Shown: positions 1-6,031, counted from the stretch's first letter. The stretch is 8,071 nt of DNA from Acidimicrobiia bacterium (GCA_010030605.1 RHCK01000063.1:1-8071); one strand, 5' to 3'. Numbers and translations are program-made. Notes: a model not told the origin generated them from the sequence alone.

Positions 1-1
1 C

Positions 2-652
2 CTGGTCATCGACTTCGCATTCTTGGGTGCCAACATCCCCAAGATTCCCAAGGGCGGTTGGTTTCCGCTGTTGGTCGCAGTCGGACTTCTCGTTCAAATG
101 GCCACCTGGCGACGTGGACGTCAACTGGTCGCCGCGCGTATTCATCGTGGTGAGCGACCCATCGTCGAAGTTCTCGACGAGCACATCGACGTGGCCCGTG
201 TGGCTGGTACCGCAGTGTTCATGTTCAAGGACCTCGGCAAGGCACCACCCGCCTTGGTGAACAATCTCAAGCACAACAAGGTGTTGCACAAGTGCACCCT
301 CATCGTGTCGGTAGAGACCGCGGAAATGCCTCGTGTCGACCCGAGCGAGCGAACCGAAGTCACCAAGGTGGAACCCGGGGTGTTCCAGATTTTGCTGCGG
401 TTCGGCTTCATGGAGGAACCCGATGTTGTGAGTGCGTTGTCCGCCATCGACGAACGGGGGCTCGACTTCGATCCGAAGCAGGCCACGTTCTTCCTCGGAC
501 ACGAATCGATCGTCGCCGGCAAGGCACCGGGAATGAATCCTCTCGCCGAGCATCTGTTCGTGTTGTTGAATCGTGGCGCCGACAGTGCCGGGCGATTCTT
601 CAATCTGCCCAAAGATCAGATCTTCGAGGTCGGCTCCCACGTCGAGATCTAG
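2..652 (+). CDS. kup: Kup-type potassium uptake transporter, C-terminal part (5' end outside window)
   Basis: The gene enters from the left edge in frame 2, and 216 residues are visible, so only the end of a protein usually over 600 residues long is present. The first visible residues (LVIDFAFLGANIPKIPKGGW) match the last part of the Kup membrane domain, ending in a final hydrophobic segment (GGWFPLLVAVGLLVQMATW). The cytoplasmic tail follows with family hallmarks: GTAVFMF, PPALVNNLKHNKVLHK, a GFMEEPDV block, FFLGHESI, and a final FFNLP...EVGSHVEI. Kup proteins take up K+ across the inner membrane, probably by proton symport (family knowledge). A TTG at 23 is an internal Leu codon, not a start. 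The next gene starts 58 nt downstream and appears to have its own promoter, so kup is probably a separate transcription unit. Confidence 0.93.
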   Translation: MVIDFAFLGANIPKIPKGGWFPLLVAVGLLVQMATWRRGRQLVAARIHRGERPIVEVLDEHIDVARVAGTAVFMFKDLGKAPPALVNNLKHNKVLHKCTLIVSVETAEMPRVDPSERTEVTKVEPGVFQILLRFGFMEEPDVVSALSAIDERGLDFDPKQATFFLGHESIVAGKAPGMNPLAEHLFVLLNRGADSAGRFFNLPKDQIFEVGSHVEI

Positions 653-671
653 ACGTCACTGTGTCGTCTCC

Positions 672-688
672 GGTCTCGCACCCGAGCC
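672..688 (+). other. small hairpin between kup and the SDR gene
   Basis: CTCG at 675-678 pairs with CGAG at 683-686 around a 4-nt loop (CACC). The stem is extended by GG (672-673) with CC (687-688) across a bulged T. No T-run follows, so it is not a classical intrinsic terminator. It sits 20 nt after the kup stop and just before the next promoter, where a transcript end would be expected. It is short enough to be chance in GC-rich DNA. Confidence 0.2.
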
Positions 689-698
689 AACACGGTCG

Positions 699-704
699 TA
701 GCCT
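699..704 (+). promoter_or_regulatory. putative -10 box of a leaderless promoter for the SDR operon
   Basis: TAGCCT fits the actinobacterial TANNNT -10 pattern and ends 6 nt before the ATG at 711. Transcription starting about 7 nt downstream would begin on the start codon itself. No Shine-Dalgarno sequence precedes this ATG, which agrees with a leaderless mRNA. No convincing -35 box is visible 16-18 nt upstream. The call rests on position and on the same geometry at other transcription-unit starts in this window. Confidence 0.45.
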
Positions 705-710
705 GCGGGC

Positions 711-1616
711 ATGTCCCCCCGCACCATCGCCATCACCGGAGCCAGTGGCCTCATCGGCACCGCATTGGCCAATCACCTTTCCGCCGCGGGTGACCGCGTC
801 ATTCGTTTCGTTCGCCACGGGTCCAGTTCGGAATCCACGATCTCCTGGGATCCGGCCGCGGGGCGCATCGACGCCGATCGTCTGAAAGGCGTCGACGCCG
901 TGGTGCATCTGGCCGGTGCGGGAATCGGCGACAAGCGTTGGACGACCGATTACAAGCGCGAGATTCTCGAGAGTCGCACGAAGAGCACCGCGCTCCTCGC
1001 CTCGGCCATGGCCGATCTCGCCGACGGACCGAAGGTGTTGCTGTCCGGTTCCGCCATCGGCTTCTACGGCGCCTCGCTCGACGCCGACTTCGATGAGACG
1101 TCGGCTCCGGGCACCGGATTTCTCGCCGACGTTTGCGTTCAGTGGGAACGAAGCGCCGACAAGGCCGTCGCGGCCGGAATTCGCACCGCGTTCCTGCGAA
1201 CCGGAATCGTGCTCAGTCCGAAAGGTGGAGCACTGAAGAAGTTGCTTCCGCTCTTCAAGTTGGGGGCCGGCGGACGCATGGGTTCGGGGCGTCAATGGCA
1301 GAGTTGGATCTCCATCGACGACGAAGTCGCCGCCATCGATCACCTGCTGCGCGCGAACGTGAGTGGCGCCGTGAACCTGACCGCGCCACTTCCCGTCACC
1401 CAATCGGAATTCACGCGCACGTTGGCCAAAGTGTTGAAGCGCCCGGCACTTCTTCCCGTGCCATCGTTCGGTCCGAAGTTGCTGCTCGGTGGAGAACTCG
1501 CCGACGCGTTGCTGTTCACCGGCCAGAAAGTCCACCCCAAGGTGCTCGAGTCCAGTGGCTATTCGTTCATTCATCGTGATCTCGAAACAGCGCTGCGTTC
1601 GCTCCTGAATCGTTGA
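711..1616 (+). CDS. TIGR01777-family SDR epimerase / NAD(P)-binding oxidoreductase (YfcH-like)
   Basis: This 301-residue protein is full length for the family. The N-terminus carries the Rossmann motif TGASGLIG at residues 9-16, and AVVHLAG (63-69) is the typical strand-4 motif of extended SDRs. Family markers follow: WDPAAG near 46-51, SAIGFYG, LRTGIVLSPKGGALKKLLP, SGRQWQSWISIDD (192-204) and VNLTAPLPVT. The usual extended-SDR YxxxK catalytic pair is not obvious, as is typical for this subgroup, so the reaction cannot be deduced. NAD(P)-dependent redox or epimerase chemistry in the cytoplasm is likely. Members are widespread (E. coli YfcH) but have no firmly established substrate. The ATG at 711 is chosen because the glycine motif starts right after it and a -10-like box ends 6 nt upstream. 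It is the first gene of a four-gene run; the FAD oxidoreductase starts 1 nt after its stop. Confidence 0.9.
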   Translation: MSPRTIAITGASGLIGTALANHLSAAGDRVIRFVRHGSSSESTISWDPAAGRIDADRLKGVDAVVHLAGAGIGDKRWTTDYKREILESRTKSTALLASAMADLADGPKVLLSGSAIGFYGASLDADFDETSAPGTGFLADVCVQWERSADKAVAAGIRTAFLRTGIVLSPKGGALKKLLPLFKLGAGGRMGSGRQWQSWISIDDEVAAIDHLLRANVSGAVNLTAPLPVTQSEFTRTLAKVLKRPALLPVPSFGPKLLLGGELADALLFTGQKVHPKVLESSGYSFIHRDLETALRSLLNR

Positions 1617-1617
1617 C

Positions 1618-2868
1618 ATGACGACACCACTTCCCGCACGCTCCGAGGTGGTGGTGGTCGGCGCCGGTCTTGCCGGACTGTCCGCCGCCCGCCTTCTCGG
1701 CGAACTCGGACATGAAGTGGTGATCCTCGAGGCCTCGGACGGAATCGGAGGGCGCGTCCGCACGGATGTCGTCGATGGCTTCCTCCTCGACCGTGGGTTC
1801 CAGGTTCTGCTCACCGCGTACCCGGAACTGAAATCCCAGTTCGACGTGGAGCAACTTGACCTGCGCACCTTCGATCCCGGCGCCCTCGTGTGGATGAACG
1901 GGCGAGGACACACGGTGTCGGATCCGTTCCGCAAACCGGCCACCTTGCTGTCCACCGCCACCGCTCCGGTCGGCTCGCCCCTCGACAAGGCTCGCATCGC
2001 ACTGTTGCGTTCTCGCGTGCGACGCGGTGACGGCTCGCAATTGTTCACGGGATCCGATGTGTCGACGGCCCAACTCTTGCGCTCGGCCGGATTCTCCGAG
2101 CGAATGATCACGCGGTTTTTCACGCCGCTGGTTGGTGGCATTCAGTTGGACCCCGATCTCACCGCTTCACGACGCATGTTCGACGCCGTGTTCCGCATGC
2201 TGTCGATCGGTGACGCAGCCGTGCCCGCGCGAGGCATGGGTCGTATTCCCGACCAGTTGGCGAGTCGACTTCCGGCTGGTTCCATTCACCTTGCCACCCC
2301 CGTCACCGCCGTTCATACCGACGGCGTGGACGTGAGTGGACACCGCATCACCGCGCGCGCGGTGCTGGTGGCCACCGAGGGCCCGGCGGCGGCGACATTG
2401 CTGGGGTTGCCACCTGTTCGTTCACGATCCGTCTCGTGCGTCTACTTCGCGGCCGACGAGGCGCCCGTCGACTCCAAATACATCGTTCTCGACGGAACCG
2501 CCGAGGGCCCGGCCCTCAACGTCGCCGTGATGAGCAATGTGAGCCCCTATTACGCTCCCGCGGGGCGCCACCTCATCGCGGCGGCGATTCCGGGATCCAT
2601 GTCGAGTGATCTCGAGAGCGTGGTGCGACGGCAGATGATTGGAATGTTCGGTTCGCCCGCCGAGAAGTGGGAGCATCTGCGCACGTATCGCATCGCACAC
2701 GGACAACCGGACCAAAGTCCGCCCTTCTCCCCGAAGAAGAGCATTCACGTGCGCGACAACATCTTCGTTGCCGGCGACCACCGTGACACCGCATCGATCC
2801 AAGGTGCCCTGTTCTCCGGTCGACGAGTCGCCAAGGCCATTCATTCCCATCTCATTTCAACACACTGA
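1618..2868 (+). CDS. FAD-dependent oxidoreductase (amine oxidase / phytoene desaturase superfamily)
   Basis: The 416-residue protein has an N-terminal FAD-binding Rossmann fold: GAGLAG at residues 15-20, the ribose-binding acid E38 in VVILEAS, and GGR at 44-46. DRGFQVLLTAYPEL (from residue 58) is characteristic of an uncharacterised branch shared, from memory, with cyanobacterial and plant plastid FAD oxidoreductases related to phytoene desaturases. The C-terminal FAD motif is also intact: NIFVAGDHRDTASIQGAL (381-398), with G386-D387 expected near the flavin. There is no signal peptide or clear membrane segment, although relatives often act on hydrophobic substrates such as carotenoids, porphyrinogens or amines. 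The start codon lies 1 nt after the SDR stop with no clear ribosome-binding site, so translational coupling to the SDR is likely. FAD-oxidoreductase class is very likely; substrate is unknown. Confidence 0.9.
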   Translation: MTTPLPARSEVVVVGAGLAGLSAARLLGELGHEVVILEASDGIGGRVRTDVVDGFLLDRGFQVLLTAYPELKSQFDVEQLDLRTFDPGALVWMNGRGHTVSDPFRKPATLLSTATAPVGSPLDKARIALLRSRVRRGDGSQLFTGSDVSTAQLLRSAGFSERMITRFFTPLVGGIQLDPDLTASRRMFDAVFRMLSIGDAAVPARGMGRIPDQLASRLPAGSIHLATPVTAVHTDGVDVSGHRITARAVLVATEGPAAATLLGLPPVRSRSVSCVYFAADEAPVDSKYIVLDGTAEGPALNVAVMSNVSPYYAPAGRHLIAAAIPGSMSSDLESVVRRQMIGMFGSPAEKWEHLRTYRIAHGQPDQSPPFSPKKSIHVRDNIFVAGDHRDTASIQGALFSGRRVAKAIHSHLISTH

Positions 2869-2873
2869 AGGAG
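2868..2873 (+). promoter_or_regulatory. Shine-Dalgarno site of the SRPBCC gene
   Basis: AAGGAG ends 6 nt before the ATG at 2880 and its first base is the last base of the upstream stop codon. It is the only well-spaced canonical ribosome-binding site I found in the window. That fits an internal operon gene that cannot rely on a leaderless start. Confidence 0.75.
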
Positions 2874-2879
2874 CACACC

Positions 2880-3341
2880 ATGTCGTCGTCCGAAAACGGT
2901 AAGTCCGACCCGAAGAAGATCGTCTCGGTGACGGTGAAAGTCAACGCGTCGCCGCAAACCATCTTCGATTTGTTGGCCGATCCGTCGAAGCACGGCGAGA
3001 TCGACGGGTCGGGGACGATCAAAAACGCCCAAGCGTCCGCTCCCCAACGCCTCTCGCTCGGAGCCAAGTTCGGCATGGACATGAAGGTCGGCGTGAACTA
3101 CAAGATCACGAACGAAGTGGTCGAATTCGACGAGCCGAAGCGAATCGCTTGGCGCCACTTCGGTGGACACGTGTGGAGGTACATCCTCGAGCCCGTCGAT
3201 GGTGGCACGATGGTCACCGAACAGTTCGATTGGAACACCTCCAAGTCGCAATTAACCATGAGGGTGATGAACTATCCCGCGAAGAACCGCGTTTCGATCG
3301 AAAAGACGTTGGCGCTACTCGCCGAGCGATTCGCGTCATGA
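2880..3341 (+). CDS. SRPBCC (START/Bet v1-like, polyketide cyclase type) family protein
   Basis: The protein has 153 residues, normal for a stand-alone SRPBCC domain. It begins with the strand KIVSVTVKVNASPQTIFDLLADPSKHGEIDG, in which the APP/ASP turn, F-D-L-L-A-D-P and H-x-E-I-D-G are classic for the polyketide cyclase/dehydrase subgroup. A central strand region (YKITNEVVEFDEPKRIAWRH) and a C-terminal amphipathic helix (VSIEKTLALLAERF) complete the helix-grip fold. Such folds form a deep hydrophobic pocket that binds lipids, isoprenoids or polyketides; some members catalyse, others only bind. A strong Shine-Dalgarno at 2868-2873 supports the ATG at 2880. The gene is 11 nt downstream of the FAD oxidoreductase, and its stop overlaps the nitroreductase start (ATGA). 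Serving as carrier or accessory for a hydrophobic substrate of these enzymes is my inference. Confidence 0.85.
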   Translation: MSSSENGKSDPKKIVSVTVKVNASPQTIFDLLADPSKHGEIDGSGTIKNAQASAPQRLSLGAKFGMDMKVGVNYKITNEVVEFDEPKRIAWRHFGGHVWRYILEPVDGGTMVTEQFDWNTSKSQLTMRVMNYPAKNRVSIEKTLALLAERFAS

Positions 3342-3901
3342 CGGCGGCACGGCACGACGTCGACGACCTCATACGCGGTCGACGAACCAACATGTTCGTC
3401 GACCGGGATCGTGCGGTGCCGGACGAGACCATCGCCGAATTGTGCGAACTCGCCACCTGGGCACCGAACCACAAGCGCACGTGGCCGTGGCGTTTCGCGT
3501 CCGTCACCGGCGCGGGTCGGTCACGACTGGGACAGGTCGTGTCGGGAGCGATGGCCGCTCACGGCGATGAACCGCACAAGGTCACCAAGGCCCTCACGAA
3601 GTACGAACGCACTCCGAACATCCTGATCATCGGTTCCGTCATCGGCGACAGCGATGAACGCACCGCCGAGAACCGCGACGCCGTGGCCGCGGCGGCGCAA
3701 AATCTGATGTTGGCGGCCACCGCTCGTGGCATCGCGACGTATTGGGGTTCGTGCCCCAAGGGCTCGCACGAAGCCGTTGCGACGTTCGCCGGATTCGCCC
3801 CCGACACTCACATCGTCGGGATCTTCTACGTCGGTTACCCCATCGAATCAATGGAGGTTCCGGAGCGACCGGACCCCGTCATCAACGTGATCGACAACTG
3901 A
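3338..3901 (+). CDS. nitroreductase-family FMN oxidoreductase (small, YdjA-like)
   Basis: This 187-residue protein matches the compact single-domain nitroreductases. The N-terminal FMN-phosphate motif is RGRRTNMF (13-20), followed by the ATWAPNHKRTWPWRF block (39-53). The second half has the typical AENRDAVAAAAQNLMLAATARG helix (from 110) and YWGS (135-138), then IVGIFYVGYP near the C-terminus. These enzymes use FMN and NAD(P)H for two-electron reductions; YdjA-like members have unclear natural substrates. The frame is open further upstream, but the ATG at 3338 overlaps the preceding stop as ATGA, the normal coupled arrangement, and the FMN motif starts at residue 13. The upstream extension would overlap the SRPBCC gene by about 190 nt and reads as non-homologous, Arg/His-rich sequence. 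Last gene of the operon. Confidence 0.88.
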   Translation: MTAARHDVDDLIRGRRTNMFVDRDRAVPDETIAELCELATWAPNHKRTWPWRFASVTGAGRSRLGQVVSGAMAAHGDEPHKVTKALTKYERTPNILIIGSVIGDSDERTAENRDAVAAAAQNLMLAATARGIATYWGSCPKGSHEAVATFAGFAPDTHIVGIFYVGYPIESMEVPERPDPVINVIDN

Positions 3902-3904
3902 CGA

Positions 3905-5479
3905 TCAGGGCTGGTACACCCCGAAGACGCCCCGCAGGGCATCGCTGATCTCGCCGAGCGTCGCGTCGGCGCGCAGCGCTTCCTTCATGGGGTAGAGCAA
4001 GTTGTCGGAGGTGGAGGCCGCGGCCACGACGGCGTCGAGTGCGGCTTTCACCTTGGCCTGATCGCGGGCCGCCTTGTACTCGCCCAACCGCTTCTTCTGT
4101 CCGCGCTCCAACGCCGGATCGATCGGGAAAACCTCGGGTTCGGGATCGTCGTCGACGCTGAACTTGTTCACTCCCACGATGACGCGCTCGTCATCGTCGA
4201 TTGACTTCGCGTACTCGTAGGCAGCCTGCTCGATCTCATCCATCTGGTATCCGGCCTCGATGGCCGCCACGGCGCCTCCCATCTCGTCGATGCGAGCGAT
4301 GTATTCCATGGCCAATCGTTCGATTTCATCGGTGAGCGTCTCGACCAGGTAGCTGCCCGCCAACGGATCGGGGGTGTCGGCGATGCCGCTCTCGTATCCG
4401 ATGATCTGCTGGGTTCGAAGAGCGATTCGTGCGGCACGCTCGGTGGGCAGGCTGAGTGCCTCGTCGAAGCCGTTGGTGTGCAAACTCTGCGTTCCGCCCA
4501 TCACCGCGGCCATGCTCTGAAGCGCCACGCGAACGATGTTGTTCTCCGGTTGCTGGGCCGTCAGCGTGCTTCCACCGGTCTGGGTATGGAAGCGCAACAA
4601 CTTGCTGGATTCCTTCTTCGCCTTGAAACGGTCGTTCATGAGGCGATACCAGATGCGACGCGAGGCGCGGAACTTGGCGACTTCCTCGAAGAAATTGTTG
4701 TGAGCGTTCCAGAAGAACGACAGGCGAGGTGCGAAGTCATCCACGTCGAGACCCGCGGCGATGGCGGCCTCCACGTACGCGATGCCGTTGGCGATGGTGA
4801 ACGCGATCTCCTGCACCGCGGTGGAGCCGGCCTCACGAATGTGATAGCCGGAGATCGAGATCGTGTTCCACTTCGGAACGTGCTTGGCGCAGTACTCGAA
4901 GATGTCGGTGATGATGCGCATGCTCGGACGAGGCGGATACACGTACGTGCCTCGAGCGATGTACTCCTTCAGGAGATCGTTCTGGATGGTGCCGCTGATC
5001 GCCGACGACGCGACGCCCTGCTCCTCGGCCACCAACTCGTACATGAGCAACAAGATCGCACCGGTGGAGTTGATGGTCATCGACGTGGTGACTTTGTCGA
5101 GCGGCAGATCCTTCAACAGCAAGCGCATGTCGGCCATCGAATCGATGGCCACACCGACCTTGCCCACTTCACCCTCGGCCCGGGGATGATCCGAGTCGTA
5201 CCCCATCTGCGTCGGCAAGTCGAAGGCGCACGACAGTCCGGTCTGGCCCGCACCGAGCAGAAACTTGAATCGCTCGTTCGTCGACTCCGCCGTTCCGAAT
5301 CCGGCGTACTGACGCATCGTCCACAACTTGCCGCGATACATCGTGGGATAAACACCACGCGTGTACGGGGGCTTGCCGGGTTCGCCCAGTTGGGTGGAGG
5401 CATCGAAGCCAGCCAGATCGGCCGCGGTGTAGAGGGGTTTGATTTCGATACCGGAATCGGTGCGGATGTCGTCGCTCAT
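3905..5479 (-). CDS. acyl-CoA mutase large subunit (methylmalonyl-CoA mutase type, no B12-binding domain)
   Basis: The 524 residues comprise the substrate-binding TIM-barrel domain of the coenzyme B12-dependent mutases. Markers include RGVYPTMYRGKLWTMRQYAGFG, GLSCAFDLPTQMGYDSDHPR, GTIQNDLLKEY (163-173), YPPRPSMRII, SISGYHIREAG (208-218) and QSLHTNGFDEALSLP. The protein ends at GVFGVYQP, so the C-terminal cobalamin domain with DxHxxG is absent and a separate small subunit must exist elsewhere. Aligned from memory to the Propionibacterium enzyme, Y58 corresponds to Tyr89, Q166 to Gln197, R176 to Arg207 and H213 to His244. That set favours methylmalonyl-CoA/succinyl-CoA over isobutyryl-CoA (Phe/Gln) or 2-hydroxyisobutyryl-CoA (Ile/Gln, with Asp where A85 lies here). 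Ethylmalonyl-CoA mutase remains possible. The ATG at 5479 is chosen because upstream in-frame sequence runs into ridA. The role would be in propionate or branched-chain carbon metabolism. Confidence 0.92.
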   Translation of the reverse strand: MSDDIRTDSGIEIKPLYTAADLAGFDASTQLGEPGKPPYTRGVYPTMYRGKLWTMRQYAGFGTAESTNERFKFLLGAGQTGLSCAFDLPTQMGYDSDHPRAEGEVGKVGVAIDSMADMRLLLKDLPLDKVTTSMTINSTGAILLLMYELVAEEQGVASSAISGTIQNDLLKEYIARGTYVYPPRPSMRIITDIFEYCAKHVPKWNTISISGYHIREAGSTAVQEIAFTIANGIAYVEAAIAAGLDVDDFAPRLSFFWNAHNNFFEEVAKFRASRRIWYRLMNDRFKAKKESSKLLRFHTQTGGSTLTAQQPENNIVRVALQSMAAVMGGTQSLHTNGFDEALSLPTERAARIALRTQQIIGYESGIADTPDPLAGSYLVETLTDEIERLAMEYIARIDEMGGAVAAIEAGYQMDEIEQAAYEYAKSIDDDERVIVGVNKFSVDDDPEPEVFPIDPALERGQKKRLGEYKAARDQAKVKAALDAVVAAASTSDNLLYPMKEALRADATLGEISDALRGVFGVYQP

Positions 5480-5480
5480 C

Positions 5481-5486
5481 ACCTCC
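5481..5486 (-). promoter_or_regulatory. GGAGGT abutting the mutase start codon (abnormally short spacing)
   Basis: A perfect anti-Shine-Dalgarno complement lies only 1 nt from the ATG at 5479, against the usual 5-9 nt. Its last bases also form an in-frame GTG (5482-5480), directly before the ATG. No other plausible start lies at normal distance downstream. Either it is a chance sequence and the mRNA is leaderless, or initiation here is unusual. Confidence 0.35.
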
Positions 5487-5487
5487 G

Positions 5488-5493
5488 ACTGTA
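5488..5493 (-). promoter_or_regulatory. putative -10 box upstream of the mutase gene
   Basis: TACAGT (read on the minus strand) fits TANNNT and ends 8 nt before the ATG at 5479. This would place transcription at or within a couple of bases of the start codon. It lies in the 61-nt gap after ridA, so the mutase may be transcribed on its own as well as by read-through. No -35 match to TTGACA is visible. Confidence 0.4.
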
Positions 5494-5540
5494 CGGGGCG
5501 AGCCCACTCATCGCCTATCCCGGCTGGTCGAACCGCGAAT

Positions 5541-5924
5541 TCAGCGCGCGGCGACCAGAGCGATCTCCATTCGCCATTCGGGTCGTGCCAGTGCCGGAAC
5601 GGTGACCAGGGTGCTGGCGGCACGGTGACCGCGCAACGCCGCATCGCGGGCCGCCATGACCGGAGCCAGCGGTTCGCCAACCACCACATAGGTGGTGATG
5701 GACACCACGTCGTTCACGGTCATGTTCGCCTGTTCGAGGATCGCCAACAGATTTCGCCACACCGTGTCGGCCTGTTCGGCGAGATCGGTGGGCACCGATC
5801 CGTCGACGGCGATGGGAACGATGCCCGAGGTGTGCAGCAACCTCGATGGTCCGACACTCAGCACCGCATGGGCATAATTGGCCGCGGTCGGTGCGATTCC
5901 CGATGGAGCGATCTCGAGGTTCAT
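5541..5924 (-). CDS. RidA (YjgF/YER057c/UK114) family protein lacking the conserved catalytic arginine
   Basis: The 127-residue protein has the length and pattern of a single-domain Rid protein. LLHTSGIVPI (29-38) matches the family LvyvSGqip strand, QADTVWRNLLAILEQANMTVNDVVSITTYVV (51-81) matches the central helix and strand, and PEWRMEIALVAAR closes the chain. Canonical RidA hydrolyses reactive enamine/imine intermediates released by PLP enzymes, using an arginine (Arg105 in E. coli) that binds the substrate carboxylate. Here that region reads RAASTLVTV (101-109) and the aligned position is Ala, Ser or Thr, so it belongs to the Rid groups without this residue, and deaminase activity is doubtful. 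The start at 5924 fits the family N-terminus; a longer in-frame extension to 6002 would add 26 Arg/His-rich residues. It lies 61 nt upstream of the mutase on the same strand. Confidence 0.87.
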   Translation of the reverse strand: MNLEIAPSGIAPTAANYAHAVLSVGPSRLLHTSGIVPIAVDGSVPTDLAEQADTVWRNLLAILEQANMTVNDVVSITTYVVVGEPLAPVMAARDAALRGHRAASTLVTVPALARPEWRMEIALVAAR

Positions 5925-5930
5925 GGAACG

Positions 5931-5936
5931 ATTGTG
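5931..5936 (-). promoter_or_regulatory. weak putative -10 box for the ridA-like gene
   Basis: CACAAT on the minus strand ends 6 nt before the ATG at 5924. The first base departs from TANNNT, so the match is weaker than at the other starts. Position and the lack of a ribosome-binding site point to a leaderless message. Confidence 0.28.
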
Positions 5937-6018
5937 ACATCTGCGAGGCCCGCGCCCCGATTGGTGGGCGTACGACCCGAGTTCCGACCACGTCGTCGGC
6001 ATGGGTCGAGCGCGGGTC

Positions 6019-6024
6019 TAACCT
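6019..6024 (+). promoter_or_regulatory. putative -10 box of a leaderless promoter for the aldolase-like gene
   Basis: TAACCT fits TANNNT and ends 7 nt before the GTG at 6032, the distance expected if transcription starts on the start codon. No Shine-Dalgarno is present, and it helps decide the start because the next in-frame candidate (ATG at 6098) has no such signal. Confidence 0.5.
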
Positions 6025-6031
6025 TGCGAAC

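Larger units (their letters stand above)
5925..6031. promoter_or_regulatory. divergent intergenic promoter region between ridA-like and aldolase-like genes
   Basis: These 107 bp separate two divergently oriented start codons, so both promoters must lie here or inside the genes. A TANNNT box (TAACCT, 6019-6024) faces the aldolase gene. A weaker CACAAT on the minus strand (5931-5936) ends 6 nt before the ridA-like ATG. Both starts lack a Shine-Dalgarno. I see no clear palindromic operator in the region. Confidence 0.5.

Noticed and set aside
600..2141. Long open frame on the minus strand (513 codons) opposite the SDR and FAD oxidoreductase genes
   Set aside because: Its translation is Arg/Ser/Gly/His-rich without recognisable domains, and it lies fully antisense to two clear genes. 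Such frames are common in GC-rich DNA because stop codons are rare.
3149..3337. N-terminal extension of the nitroreductase by 63 residues
   Set aside because: It overlaps the SRPBCC gene in another frame, and the coupled ATGA start at 3338 explains the protein fully.
4478..5605. Long plus-strand open frame (375 codons) opposite the mutase gene
   Set aside because: It is a shadow of the highly conserved mutase. The translation is Arg/His/Gly-rich, and it has no plausible promoter or family motif.
5480..5689. N-terminal extension of the mutase by 70 residues
   Set aside because: The extra residues overlap the ridA-like gene, are Trp/Arg/Pro-rich and have no counterpart in the mutase family. 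The family-like N-terminus (TDSGIEIKPLYTAADL) begins just after the ATG at 5479.
5846..6031. N-terminal extension of the aldolase-like protein by 62 residues
   Set aside because: It would run through the divergent promoter region and into the ridA-like gene. The GTG at 6032 with a -10-like box just upstream is the better choice.
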